Of a DNA stretch of 64,000 nt, positions 49,648 to 58,447 are shown one piece after another (position 1 is the stretch's first letter; each line of letters starts with the position of its first letter). Origin of the DNA: Deltaproteobacteria bacterium (GTDB lineage Bacteria; Myxococcota; B64-G9); NCBI GenBank assembly GCA_016935365.1, contig JAFGRB010000366.1, positions 1-64,000 of the forward strand, given 5' to 3'. Position numbers and translations under genes: made by a program. The notes under the pieces are model-generated. The model was not told the origin of the DNA, searched no databases, and saw only the letters and a list, made by a program, of their open reading frames with translations.

Positions 49648-50754
49648 TCACCTGATCTTGTTGATCATGTTCTCGATCAGCGTGGGGTTGTACCCGACCA
49701 CGAGCTGGTTGCCGATCTGGAGGACCGGTACGCCCGTGACCTCTACCCCCAGCCGCTCGGCCGTCTCCATCATGCCCATGAGCGCCTGTTGGTCCTTCTC
49801 GATGTCTCGCTCCTCGAACTTGACGTTCAGGCTCTTGAGCAGCTCCCGGGTCTTGCGGCAGTACTTGCACCACTGGGTCATGTACAGCACGATCTTGCCC
49901 CCGGCCGGATCGGCTGTCTCCCCGGGCTGCATGGCCATCTGACCCGAACCGTCTGCCCCCGGTGTAGGCGTGGGGCCGACCTGATTGTGAGCCAGGCTCT
50001 TGGCCCGCTTCATCATGATCTCCAGCTCGCGCGTCATGGAGAGCGCCGAGCGGATCTCGTCCCGCTTGGCCTTGGCCATGCCCAGCAGCTGGTATGCCTC
50101 CTCGGATATCTTGCTCTGGCCCGGATCCTTGGCCGCGCGCTCCAGCCACTTGATCGCCACGTCGTACTCGGCCTGCTCGAAAGCCACCCGACCGCGCAAG
50201 TACTGATTCTCCACGTCACGAGCATCGATCTCGACGAGCTGGTTGGCGAGCTCCTCTGCCCCTCCGACCAGCTTCATGTCCGGGTGCAAGTAGTTGTCGG
50301 CCTGCAGGCGGAGAAGCCCGGCGTGCTTCGAGCTCAACAGCAGGCCCCGCTCGCAGAACATCGACGAGAACGAGACGTTGTGCAGCCTGTGCCGGAGCCT
50401 GTGGGCAGCGTGATAGTAGATATCGGTCAGGGCTTCTCGGTCAGCCGGGGCCATCCCCGAAGCCTCGTCCGGCTCGATGAGCATGACCAGGTCTTCGAAC
50501 TTGCTCTTGTCGAGAAGCTCCTTGGCCTGGGGAACCTTGCTGTTCTTGACCAGCTGTCTGTCGATCTTCAGCGGTGCCAGCTCCAGGCTCTCGGACTTGG
50601 ACTCGGTCTTCTCTGTATTCCGAGGCGCCGGGGTGGTCAGGCTGCTGCCGGATTCGTCCGAGAACTTCTTGTGCTCGGTTCTCTTCGGACAGCCGACCGC
50701 GATCACCAGACAGGCCCCAGCGAGGACGATACCTACCATTTGGGTCTTTTTCAT
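49648..50754 (-). CDS. Lipoprotein with TPR-like region and C-terminal glutaredoxin domain
   Basis: Start MKKTQMVGIVLAGACLVIAVGC; IVLYMTQWCKYCRKTRELLKSLNVKFEERDIEKD...GVPVLQIGNQLVVGYNP. Confidence 0.85.
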   Translation of the reverse strand: MKKTQMVGIVLAGACLVIAVGCPKRTEHKKFSDESGSSLTTPAPRNTEKTESKSESLELAPLKIDRQLVKNSKVPQAKELLDKSKFEDLVMLIEPDEASGMAPADREALTDIYYHAAHRLRHRLHNVSFSSMFCERGLLLSSKHAGLLRLQADNYLHPDMKLVGGAEELANQLVEIDARDVENQYLRGRVAFEQAEYDVAIKWLERAAKDPGQSKISEEAYQLLGMAKAKRDEIRSALSMTRELEIMMKRAKSLAHNQVGPTPTPGADGSGQMAMQPGETADPAGGKIVLYMTQWCKYCRKTRELLKSLNVKFEERDIEKDQQALMGMMETAERLGVEVTGVPVLQIGNQLVVGYNPTLIENMINKIR

Positions 50755-50881
50755 GGACCTATCAGATACGAAAATCCCATCCAAAGTCAATAGCTCGAAC
50801 ACGCGGCCGCCGGCCGTGATCCGCGTCATGGAAAAGGTAGGACGCACGGGCTAGGATTTCTCGCAATACAGGCGTCCACTG

Positions 50882-50911
50882 TTGACGAACGCTCGCCTGT
50901 TCTTATATAGA
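50882..50911 (+). promoter_or_regulatory. Sigma70-like promoter upstream of the GGDEF gene
   Basis: TTGACG (50882-50887) and TATATA/TATAGA (50904-50911), 16-18 nt spacing. Confidence 0.5.
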
Positions 50912-50959
50912 ATCGCCTCTCCGGTGACGCGAGAAGACGAGGAGGGTCGCACCGCTTTC

Positions 50960-52549
50960 ATGTTTTCGTTCTTTCGCCAGAGCATCGCTCGCAAGATCGC
51001 CTTGACGGTCGGCCTGGCCTGCCTTGTAGCGGTCGCCCTGGGCTTGGCCGGCGCGGGGCTTCTCTATGGCAGCGACCTGTGGCAGCGAGCGCCCCTGCTG
51101 GTGCTCGGCACAGGCCTGCTGGTCATCTTCGTGTTCAGCGCCACGGTCCTGGCCGTGCGTCGTTACCTCGGCGTGCCGCTCCGCAATGTCAATCTGGCCA
51201 TCGAGAAGGCCGAGGCGGGCAACTTCCTGACCCGCCTGGAGGGCCATGGCGAGGACGAGATGGGCCTGCTGGTGGACGACTTCAACCGCTTGCTCGCCAA
51301 GCTCACCGCGGTTCAGGCCTCCAAGATCGATACCGACATCGAGCTCGACATCGCCCAGCGCGAGCTCGAGTTCCACGCCGAGCTGGAGAAGAAAAACGAG
51401 CTCATCGAGCAGACCAACCAGAACCTCAAGAAACGGCTCGGTGAGCTGGAACTGCTCTTCCAGGTCACCCAGGCCCTGTCATCCACGCTGGATCCGGATC
51501 GCGTGATCGAGACCATCAAGGAGCTGATCGGCACGACCCTCGGCTTTCACCGCTTCAGCATCCTGCTCATGGACGAGCAGCGGGAAAAGCTCGTCATCCG
51601 CTCCGTCTTTGGGCCCCACGTCCCTGGCGCATCGGCCGGCGATCCGGTCAGCCTCGACGAGCCCCTCCTCGCCGAGGCCATCCGGAGCGGCGAGCCCTAT
51701 CTTCTTAGAGACACCTCGGGGATCGAGCGCAGTTCCCCGATGGAGAAGATCCTGACCGAGTCGAGCTCTTTCTTGTCGATCCCCATGCGCGCCCGAGATC
51801 GATTTCTAGGTCTGCTCAACTTCACTCGAAGCGGTCGCGACGCCTTCGGACCCGACGAGATCAAGTTCTTGACCTCGCTGGCACGCCACTCGGCCATGGC
51901 CATCCTCAACGCCCAGCTCTATCAGGAGAAGCTCGAGCTGAGCGTGACAGACGAGCTGACCGGGCTGGCCAACCGCCGGCTGTTCCAGACGCGCTTCGAG
52001 CACGAGTGGAACCGATCGAACCGCTTCTCGAGCCCCCTGTCGCTGCTCATGGTCGACATCGATCACTTCAAGCGCTACAACGACACCAACGGCCACCTGC
52101 TGGGCGACCGGGTGCTCGCGAAGGTGGCCAAGATCCTGCAGGCCAACACCCGCAAGGTGGACACCCTGGCGCGTTACGGCGGAGAGGAGTTCATCGTCCT
52201 GCTGCCCGGCCAGGACAAGGCCACTGCCGCATCGGTGGCCGACAAGCTCAGGCAGGCGGTGTCCAGCGCGGAGTTCCCGCGCATGCACACCCAGCCGCTC
52301 GGCCATGTGAGCATCACCCTGGGTGTGTCCACCTGGCCCGGCGACGCGGACAACCCGCGCGATCTGCTCGACCGGGCCGATCTCGCCATGTACATGGCCA
52401 AACGGAACGGCCGCAACCAGGTCGCCCTGTTCGAGGAGCAGATGCTCGACGCAGAGTCCGAGCGCCAGGCCGAGCTCACGAAGAAGAAGTCCCGGCGAAG
52501 AAGGCGCCGACGACGGCCCAAGGCGCCGCCGGCCACCCGCGTGCGGTGA
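50960..52549 (+). CDS. Membrane HAMP-GAF-GGDEF diguanylate cyclase (ORF-track start 50882 probably too long)
   Basis: Two TM helices, HAMP-like segment, GAF, RKVDTLARYGGEEF (I-site RxxD + GGEEF). Confidence 0.92.
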   Translation: MFSFFRQSIARKIALTVGLACLVAVALGLAGAGLLYGSDLWQRAPLLVLGTGLLVIFVFSATVLAVRRYLGVPLRNVNLAIEKAEAGNFLTRLEGHGEDEMGLLVDDFNRLLAKLTAVQASKIDTDIELDIAQRELEFHAELEKKNELIEQTNQNLKKRLGELELLFQVTQALSSTLDPDRVIETIKELIGTTLGFHRFSILLMDEQREKLVIRSVFGPHVPGASAGDPVSLDEPLLAEAIRSGEPYLLRDTSGIERSSPMEKILTESSSFLSIPMRARDRFLGLLNFTRSGRDAFGPDEIKFLTSLARHSAMAILNAQLYQEKLELSVTDELTGLANRRLFQTRFEHEWNRSNRFSSPLSLLMVDIDHFKRYNDTNGHLLGDRVLAKVAKILQANTRKVDTLARYGGEEFIVLLPGQDKATAASVADKLRQAVSSAEFPRMHTQPLGHVSITLGVSTWPGDADNPRDLLDRADLAMYMAKRNGRNQVALFEEQMLDAESERQAELTKKKSRRRRRRRRPKAPPATRVR

Positions 52550-52564
52550 TCTCGAGCGCCCGGA

Positions 52565-55500
52565 TCAGCGGATGAATAGCGCCCCGGGCTGATTGTGCAC
52601 GCCGGTCTCGTTGAAGTGCGAGTGGACGGCGTTTTGCCAGTAGGATCCAGCGCTGTTCTCGAAGGTCGTGAACAGGCGCCCGTCGTTCTGGTGGCCGAGG
52701 GTGCTCGCCGTGGCGTGGCAGTGGTAGTCCGCCGCATTGTCCAGCCCGTCCAGCAGGTGCAGGCCGAACTCGTTGTACGGATCGCCTGAGAATCCGCTCT
52801 GGCCGTGGGCCGTGGTGCAGGCATAGGCGTTGGTCGTCAGGTCGCTGCCGTCGGAGCGGAACAGCGTGAACGGGCCGTAGGTGTTCTCGATGCACCACGA
52901 CGCCCCGTCGAAGAAGTTGCAGCCCGCAGGCAGCGTGCCGTAGATGAAGTCGTCGGTGCTGCCGCCCACGTAGGCCAGTACCTCCCGGTTGGAGGCCGTG
53001 AAGAGCAGCCTGGCGTCGATGGAGTAGTTGGCGATCCCGCTGTTGTTGCGGGCCGGATCGACCACGTCGAGGTTCACGCGTCCGTAGCTCGACGCGCCGG
53101 GCCGCGGGTAGTCGTTGCCGCCCCAGGCCACCGGCCGGCCGTCCGTGCCATAGATGGCCACCATGGTCCAGCCACCGCCCAACGTGCTCATGTCGCAGTA
53201 GACCCGACTGCGGATGCCGCCCACCTCGATCCAGTACATCCCGTCACCGATGGACTCGCCCGCGGCCAGGATCTCCATGCAGCTCGACCTGGCGCTGCAG
53301 GCGGCAAAGGTCTGCTCCGGGTTGTAGACATCCGGACAGGTGTCCTCGTTTCCGCACACGCCGTCGCCGTCCAGATCATCGTCCAAGTCGAACGGGCAGT
53401 GGACCCTCTTGCACACGTAAGGACGCAGGAGCTCGCAGCCGATGTCGTTCCAGCGGTAGGGAGCCGAGCCGTCGAGGTAGAAGTGGCCGCAGTCCTCGCC
53501 CGCAGAGTCGTTGGGCTCGCCGGTGTTCCAGTTCGTGAACGTGACCGGCTGGCCGTTGTCCCAGACCCAAGCTGCCTCCTGGCTGCGGTCGTTGAAGCCG
53601 TGCCACGGGTACTGACCCGCACCGATGTTCGCGAGCGCTCGCTGGACGATCCAGGTGTTCTCGGCCGAGTCCTCGACCCAGACCAGCTCGTAGCCCAGGG
53701 CCAGACAGCTGTCCCGCGCCGTGGGCCAGTCGACCGCATCCGGGCAGAACAAGTAGTGCCGGCCATCCCGCGCCTCGGTGACGCAGTTGCCCGCCAGGCC
53801 CTCGTCGATCACGCCGTCACAGTTGTCGTCCTTGCCGTTCGCGACCTCCTCGGCGTCCGGGTGGATGCTCGGATCGTAGGGGGCGCAATCGCACTCGTCG
53901 GCAAAGCCGTCGTCGTCGCTGTCGGGCTCGCCGCCGCAGGGCGCCTCGCAGACGTAGGCTTCCTGGAAGGAGCAGGCGATGTCGTTCCACTCGCCGTTGT
54001 GGTTGGTGCGCCAGGTCCCGCAGTCCTCGTCCCCGGCGTTGTCAGGCGCGCCGGTCTCCCAGTTCCGGTAGGTGGCGTCCGACCCGTTCTCCCAGACCCA
54101 GGTCCCTTCGGTCGCCACGTCGTTCAGCCCGTGCCAGGCGGTCACGCCGCTCAGGCGGCCCTCGATCCAGAACCAGATCTGGTCATTCTCCTCGCTGCTC
54201 TCCATCACCGCCAGATGGTAACCCGTGTAGCTGTGGCAGGTGTTTCGAGCCGTGTCCCAGTTGATCTCCTCCGGGCAGAACATGTAGGTGTGACCGTGCC
54301 ACTCCTCGATCACGCACGGGCAGGTCCCCTGCCCCTCGTCGAGCCGGCCGTCGCAATCGTCGTCCAGGCTGTTGCAGCGCTCGGGCGCACCGGGATAGAT
54401 GTCCGGATTGAGGGGGGCGCAGTCATCGCCGTCCAGGCTGCCGTCCCCATCGTCGTCTTCGTCGCAGGCATCTCCCAATCCATCGCCGTCCGCGTCGGTC
54501 TGGCCGGGGTTGAACACCGTCGGGCAGTTGTCCTGGCCGGCGCAGAAGCCATCCCCATCCGCGTCGTTGTCCGTGTCCTGGGGACAGGGATCGCAGCCGT
54601 CGAGGATGCCGTCGCCGTCGGCGTCCGGGTCGCCCGTGCAGTCCACGAGGTCCCGGCAGCAGAGCACCCCGCCGAAGTGCGGAGCAGTCTTGGTGATGTA
54701 CAACGCTTCCCGGCCACTGTCGGTGCCACAGCTCCAGGGCGTGCCCACGCTGGAGCATAGATCGCCCGTGCCGTGATCCAGGGGCGCGCAGCTCGGCTGG
54801 ACCGTGCTTCCGAAGTTGCCGCAGCCGTAGACGTCGTTCCAGCCGGTGGCGTTGCAGTTGAAGCTTCCCGGGCCGCTCTGCCGGGCGATGAAGAAGAGGT
54901 TGCCATCTCCGGTCTCGGTCGCGCCCACGCAGCCACCCGGGTTGTGGGCGGTCACGTCGGCCGCGTTGTTGCACACGTGCCAGCCCGGCTGGCAGAGATC
55001 GGCCACGTTGCAGCCCACGCCCTCCGGGTTGGAGCTGTCATCACCGGAGCGGTGCTCGCAGGCCGGGCCAGCCTTGATCAAGACGCCGGGCAGCGACCAG
55101 CTACCCGAGCAGGCCGCGATGTCCGGGAAGACGACCTCGTCCCTGAAGCCCTCGCGCTCGCCGTCGGCGCAGCCAAGGGTGCAGTAGCCGTCGTCGACGA
55201 TGCCGTTGCAGTCGTCGTCTCGCCCATTGCAGATGTCCAGGGCACCGGGATGGCCCTGCGGGTCATAAGGCTGGCAGTCGTCCGAGCCGCAAGAGCCATC
55301 GCCGTCGGGATCCTCTCTGGGGTCGTCGGGGCAGGTATCCACGCAGTCCGGGATCCCGTCACCATCTCGGTCGGTGTCCGGGTTGCCGCAACCGCAGAAG
55401 CCCGCGTCGACCTTGTCCGGATCCTCGGGGCACTCGTCGATGCAGTCGGCCGTGCCATCGCCGTCGGTATCGGTGTCCGGGTTGCCGCAGCCGCAGTCTC

Positions 55501-56329
55501 CCGGAGCGGTCTTCGACGGATCGAAGGGGCAGTCGTCGATGCAGTCGGGCGTGCCGTCGTTGTCGCTGTCGTCGGTCGAGTCGACAACCCCGCAGCCGCA
55601 GATCCCGGGCGAGGTCTTGTTGGGGTCCATAGGACACCCGTCCAGACAGTCCACCGTCCCGTCCCCATCGCTGTCGGTCGAGGTCTCCGGCACACCGCAG
55701 CCGCAGACGCCCGGGGTCGTCTTGTTGGGATCGTTGGGGCAGCCATCCTGGCAGTTGGGGGTTCCGTCCGAGTCGCTGTCGGTGTCCGGGATGCCGCAAC
55801 CGCAGACGCCGGCCGCGGTCTTGCTCGGATCGTTGGGGCAGCCGTCGTTGCAGTCTGGTGTGCCGTCCGAGTCGCTGTCCGTGTCCGGCACACCGCAGCC
55901 GCAGATCCCGGCGTCGGTCTTGTCCGGGTCGGCCGGGCAGCCGTCGTTGCAGTCTGGCGTGCCGTCCGAGTCGCCGTCCGTGTCCGGAACGCCGCAGCCG
56001 CAGGTGCCGGCGTCGGTCTTGTCCGGGTCGTTGGGGCAGCCGTCGCGGCAGTCGGGCGTCCCGTCGGAGTCGCGGTCCGAGTCGTTGACGTCGCAGCCGC
56101 AGATCCCGGGGCTCGTCTTGTTGGGATCGTCGGGGCACTCGTCGCATGCATCCGGCGTGCCGTCGCGATCCCGGTCCAGGTTGTCGTCGCCGCTCGCGCA
56201 GACATCGTCTGCATTGCATACACCGTCGTTGTCGTCGTCCGGACAGCCGCTGGCGGTGCTGTCGCTGCAAGCGGATACGAGCCAGGCCAGCGACAATAGA
56301 ATGGCCAGAATGGAGAATATCGATCTCAT
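52565..56329 (-). CDS. Large surface lipoprotein: thrombospondin-type-3-like repeats, MopE-like metal-binding motifs, two C-type-lectin-like domains, fibrinogen-like domain
   Basis: Lipobox-like LVSAC; [19 protein letters not shown] repeats; [58 protein letters not shown]. Confidence 0.9.
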   Translation of the reverse strand: MRSIFSILAILLSLAWLVSACSDSTASGCPDDDNDGVCNADDVCASGDDNLDRDRDGTPDACDECPDDPNKTSPGICGCDVNDSDRDSDGTPDCRDGCPNDPDKTDAGTCGCGVPDTDGDSDGTPDCNDGCPADPDKTDAGICGCGVPDTDSDSDGTPDCNDGCPNDPSKTAAGVCGCGIPDTDSDSDGTPNCQDGCPNDPNKTTPGVCGCGVPETSTDSDGDGTVDCLDGCPMDPNKTSPGICGCGVVDSTDDSDNDGTPDCIDDCPFDPSKTAPGDCGCGNPDTDTDGDGTADCIDECPEDPDKVDAGFCGCGNPDTDRDGDGIPDCVDTCPDDPREDPDGDGSCGSDDCQPYDPQGHPGALDICNGRDDDCNGIVDDGYCTLGCADGEREGFRDEVVFPDIAACSGSWSLPGVLIKAGPACEHRSGDDSSNPEGVGCNVADLCQPGWHVCNNAADVTAHNPGGCVGATETGDGNLFFIARQSGPGSFNCNATGWNDVYGCGNFGSTVQPSCAPLDHGTGDLCSSVGTPWSCGTDSGREALYITKTAPHFGGVLCCRDLVDCTGDPDADGDGILDGCDPCPQDTDNDADGDGFCAGQDNCPTVFNPGQTDADGDGLGDACDEDDDGDGSLDGDDCAPLNPDIYPGAPERCNSLDDDCDGRLDEGQGTCPCVIEEWHGHTYMFCPEEINWDTARNTCHSYTGYHLAVMESSEENDQIWFWIEGRLSGVTAWHGLNDVATEGTWVWENGSDATYRNWETGAPDNAGDEDCGTWRTNHNGEWNDIACSFQEAYVCEAPCGGEPDSDDDGFADECDCAPYDPSIHPDAEEVANGKDDNCDGVIDEGLAGNCVTEARDGRHYLFCPDAVDWPTARDSCLALGYELVWVEDSAENTWIVQRALANIGAGQYPWHGFNDRSQEAAWVWDNGQPVTFTNWNTGEPNDSAGEDCGHFYLDGSAPYRWNDIGCELLRPYVCKRVHCPFDLDDDLDGDGVCGNEDTCPDVYNPEQTFAACSARSSCMEILAAGESIGDGMYWIEVGGIRSRVYCDMSTLGGGWTMVAIYGTDGRPVAWGGNDYPRPGASSYGRVNLDVVDPARNNSGIANYSIDARLLFTASNREVLAYVGGSTDDFIYGTLPAGCNFFDGASWCIENTYGPFTLFRSDGSDLTTNAYACTTAHGQSGFSGDPYNEFGLHLLDGLDNAADYHCHATASTLGHQNDGRLFTTFENSAGSYWQNAVHSHFNETGVHNQPGALFIR
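55310..56250. repeat. About eight tandem ~99-bp (33-aa) Asp/Cys-rich repeats
   Basis: Unit [33 protein letters not shown] with small variations. Confidence 0.93.
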
Positions 56330-56420
56330 GTCCTCGCTCCTCGCGGTCTTCGACCGTAGCTATGAGAGCCGAAAAGAGAATGCATTCTACGCCCAACTGA
56401 CTGAATCGTCAATCGGATTC

Positions 56421-56452
56421 GTGAAGAGGTGAAGAGGTGAAGAGGCGAAGAG
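56421..56452. repeat. 8-bp direct repeat, four copies
   Basis: gtgaagag-gtgaagag-gtgaagag-gcgaagag. Confidence 0.95.
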
Positions 56453-56494
56453 GTGTCCTGCCGACGGTGTCTGCGGGCTCGCTGCGGAGCGCGC

Positions 56495-58390
56495 TCAGGG
56501 GTTGACCGAGATGGACGCGTCGGCGGGCTGCGACATGGCGTTGTAGGTGTCGAAGACCACCAGGCGCACCACGTAGGTGCCCACGAGGTCCGGCACGAAG
56601 GATGTCGTGGGTCCTTCCGAGCTCGACAGCACTGCCAGGCTGGGATCGCCCTGGGGGGTCTGGGGCTTGAAGAGGAAGGACCAGGAGTAGGTAGCCACGC
56701 TGTCGCCGGCGTCGGGATCGAAGCTTTGGGTGCCGTCCAGGTAGACCGTCTCCATCCCGTTGATCACCTGGCTGGGCGGGTCGACGATCGCCACCGGAGG
56801 CATGTTGGTCGGGGTGCCGCTGCTGATGGCCAGCAGGACGTAGGGGTTGCTGTCGTTGGGGCTGTCGTGGGCGATGTCCAGCTGGCCGACCTCGTCCCGG
56901 ATCGCGGTGTTGTCGGTGAACTTGATCGTGAACACGGTCGACTCACCCGGCGACATCACGAGGGGATTGGTCGGAAAGTCGCCCGGCAGGCCGAGCAGCT
57001 CGAAGACCGGCGGATCGCCCGGGTTGCTCGAGAAGGCGATCGCCGAGACGGTCAGGTCGGCGTAGCCCACGTTGCGCAGGGTCACGTCCTGCTGGGCGCT
57101 CGCCCCCTGCTCGACGCCGATGAACTCGACCAGATCGGGCGGAGACACGTCCAGGTCCGGTCTGACCGCACCGCCCAGCTCCACGACGACCCGCGGCGAG
57201 TCGGGATCGTTGCTGTAGATGATCACCGAGCCGTCGTCCTGGCCCGAGTCGACCGGTGCATAGGTGACGGACAGCGTCTCCTGGCCGCCGATGTCTATCT
57301 CGAAGCCATCACTGCGGTCGATGGAGAACTCGCCGGCGACCGTTCCGCCTGTGACTTCCAGGCCCTCGATCACGAGCACGGCCGTGCCGCGGTTGTTGAT
57401 GCTGACCTCTTCCGTGGCTTGCTCGCCCTGGACCACGCCGGTGAACGGAATCTGCTCCGGGTTGACCTGGATGTCGGGAGAGGCTGCATTGGCCAGGGCG
57501 CGGATCGAGAAAGTACCGTCCGGATAGCCCGTCTGGACGAGATCCGCGTCGTCGGTCTCCAGGTCCATGCCGGTGTTGTCGAAGCCGGTCTCGGTCGGCG
57601 CATACAGCAGGCTGAACATCTGATCCTCGCCTGGCTCGAGCGCAATGTCCTCCTCGGCCGGCTCGAGCATCCGGAAGTCCGTCGAATCGAAGCGCTCGTC
57701 GAAAACGAAGCCTCGCATGTTGAGCGGGATGTTGCCCGCGTTCCGCAGCAGGGCGTTCAGCTCCCGGTTGTGCCCTGGAGAGATGTCGCAGAAGTTGAGC
57801 GACACCCTGACCGGGTGCTCGTTGGTCGCCACGTCGCGGACGATCTGGCAGACAGGTGTACCCGAGCCAGGGCAGGACTCGTCCTGCTGGCAGACGACCT
57901 CCAGCTCGGCATTCGGCGGTGCGCCCGTACCGCTGAGCTGGATCTCGCACTGGTTGAAGTCCGAGGGGCAGTCGTCGCGGTCGTTAGTGATGATCTCCAG
58001 GATGTCGAAGTCGCTGGCATCCTCGGTGGCCGGGCTGTACTGGACCACCAGCTCGATGGAGCCTCCCAGGCCCACCACACCGGCCGCCTCGACGATCTCC
58101 CCGCTCTCTGGATCGAGCATGCCCAGCAGCTCGAAGGGACTCGGATCCCCGCGCACGCCGAGTTGATCCAGCGTCAAACCGACGCGGCCCGCGTTGGACA
58201 CGACCAGGCTTCGAGTCTGCGGGTAGCCGACCGCCACCTGATCGAACTGCAGGGCGGTCTTGTCGACCTCCAGCTCGGGCCGGCCTCCGATCTGCTCGTC
58301 GCACTCGCAATCGAGCACGGGCCCCGAGCAGAGCAGGACTGTGAGTATCCCCCAGAGCAGCTGCTGGATACGGGACGATCTGCCGAGCAT
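56495..58390 (-). CDS. Lipoprotein with ASH/HYDIN-like (choice-of-anchor D) repeats and C-terminal PKD-like domain
   Basis: LEVDKTALQFDQVAVGYPQTRSLVVSNAG; PDIQVNPEQIPFTGVVQGEQATEEVSINNRG; VYLDGTQSFDPDAGDSVATYSWSF. Confidence 0.8.
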   Translation of the reverse strand: MLGRSSRIQQLLWGILTVLLCSGPVLDCECDEQIGGRPELEVDKTALQFDQVAVGYPQTRSLVVSNAGRVGLTLDQLGVRGDPSPFELLGMLDPESGEIVEAAGVVGLGGSIELVVQYSPATEDASDFDILEIITNDRDDCPSDFNQCEIQLSGTGAPPNAELEVVCQQDESCPGSGTPVCQIVRDVATNEHPVRVSLNFCDISPGHNRELNALLRNAGNIPLNMRGFVFDERFDSTDFRMLEPAEEDIALEPGEDQMFSLLYAPTETGFDNTGMDLETDDADLVQTGYPDGTFSIRALANAASPDIQVNPEQIPFTGVVQGEQATEEVSINNRGTAVLVIEGLEVTGGTVAGEFSIDRSDGFEIDIGGQETLSVTYAPVDSGQDDGSVIIYSNDPDSPRVVVELGGAVRPDLDVSPPDLVEFIGVEQGASAQQDVTLRNVGYADLTVSAIAFSSNPGDPPVFELLGLPGDFPTNPLVMSPGESTVFTIKFTDNTAIRDEVGQLDIAHDSPNDSNPYVLLAISSGTPTNMPPVAIVDPPSQVINGMETVYLDGTQSFDPDAGDSVATYSWSFLFKPQTPQGDPSLAVLSSSEGPTTSFVPDLVGTYVVRLVVFDTYNAMSQPADASISVNP

Positions 58391-58447
58391 GGGAGCCTCC
58401 ATGCGAAGTTTGCGCCATCCTAGCACGCTGTCCGGCCTGCAGGCAAC

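Noticed and set aside
52805-54760. 651-aa plus-strand ORF antisense to the giant lipoprotein (also 54773-56299 and 56453-58423)
   Set aside because: Shadow ORFs of high-GC coding sequence: composition is Val/Ala/Arg-rich with no recognisable domain, while the minus strand encodes clear multi-domain proteins.
55310-56250. Regular ~99-bp repeats considered as a CRISPR array
   Set aside because: No short repeats with unique spacers; the whole period is repeated and encodes conserved Asp/Cys modules in frame.
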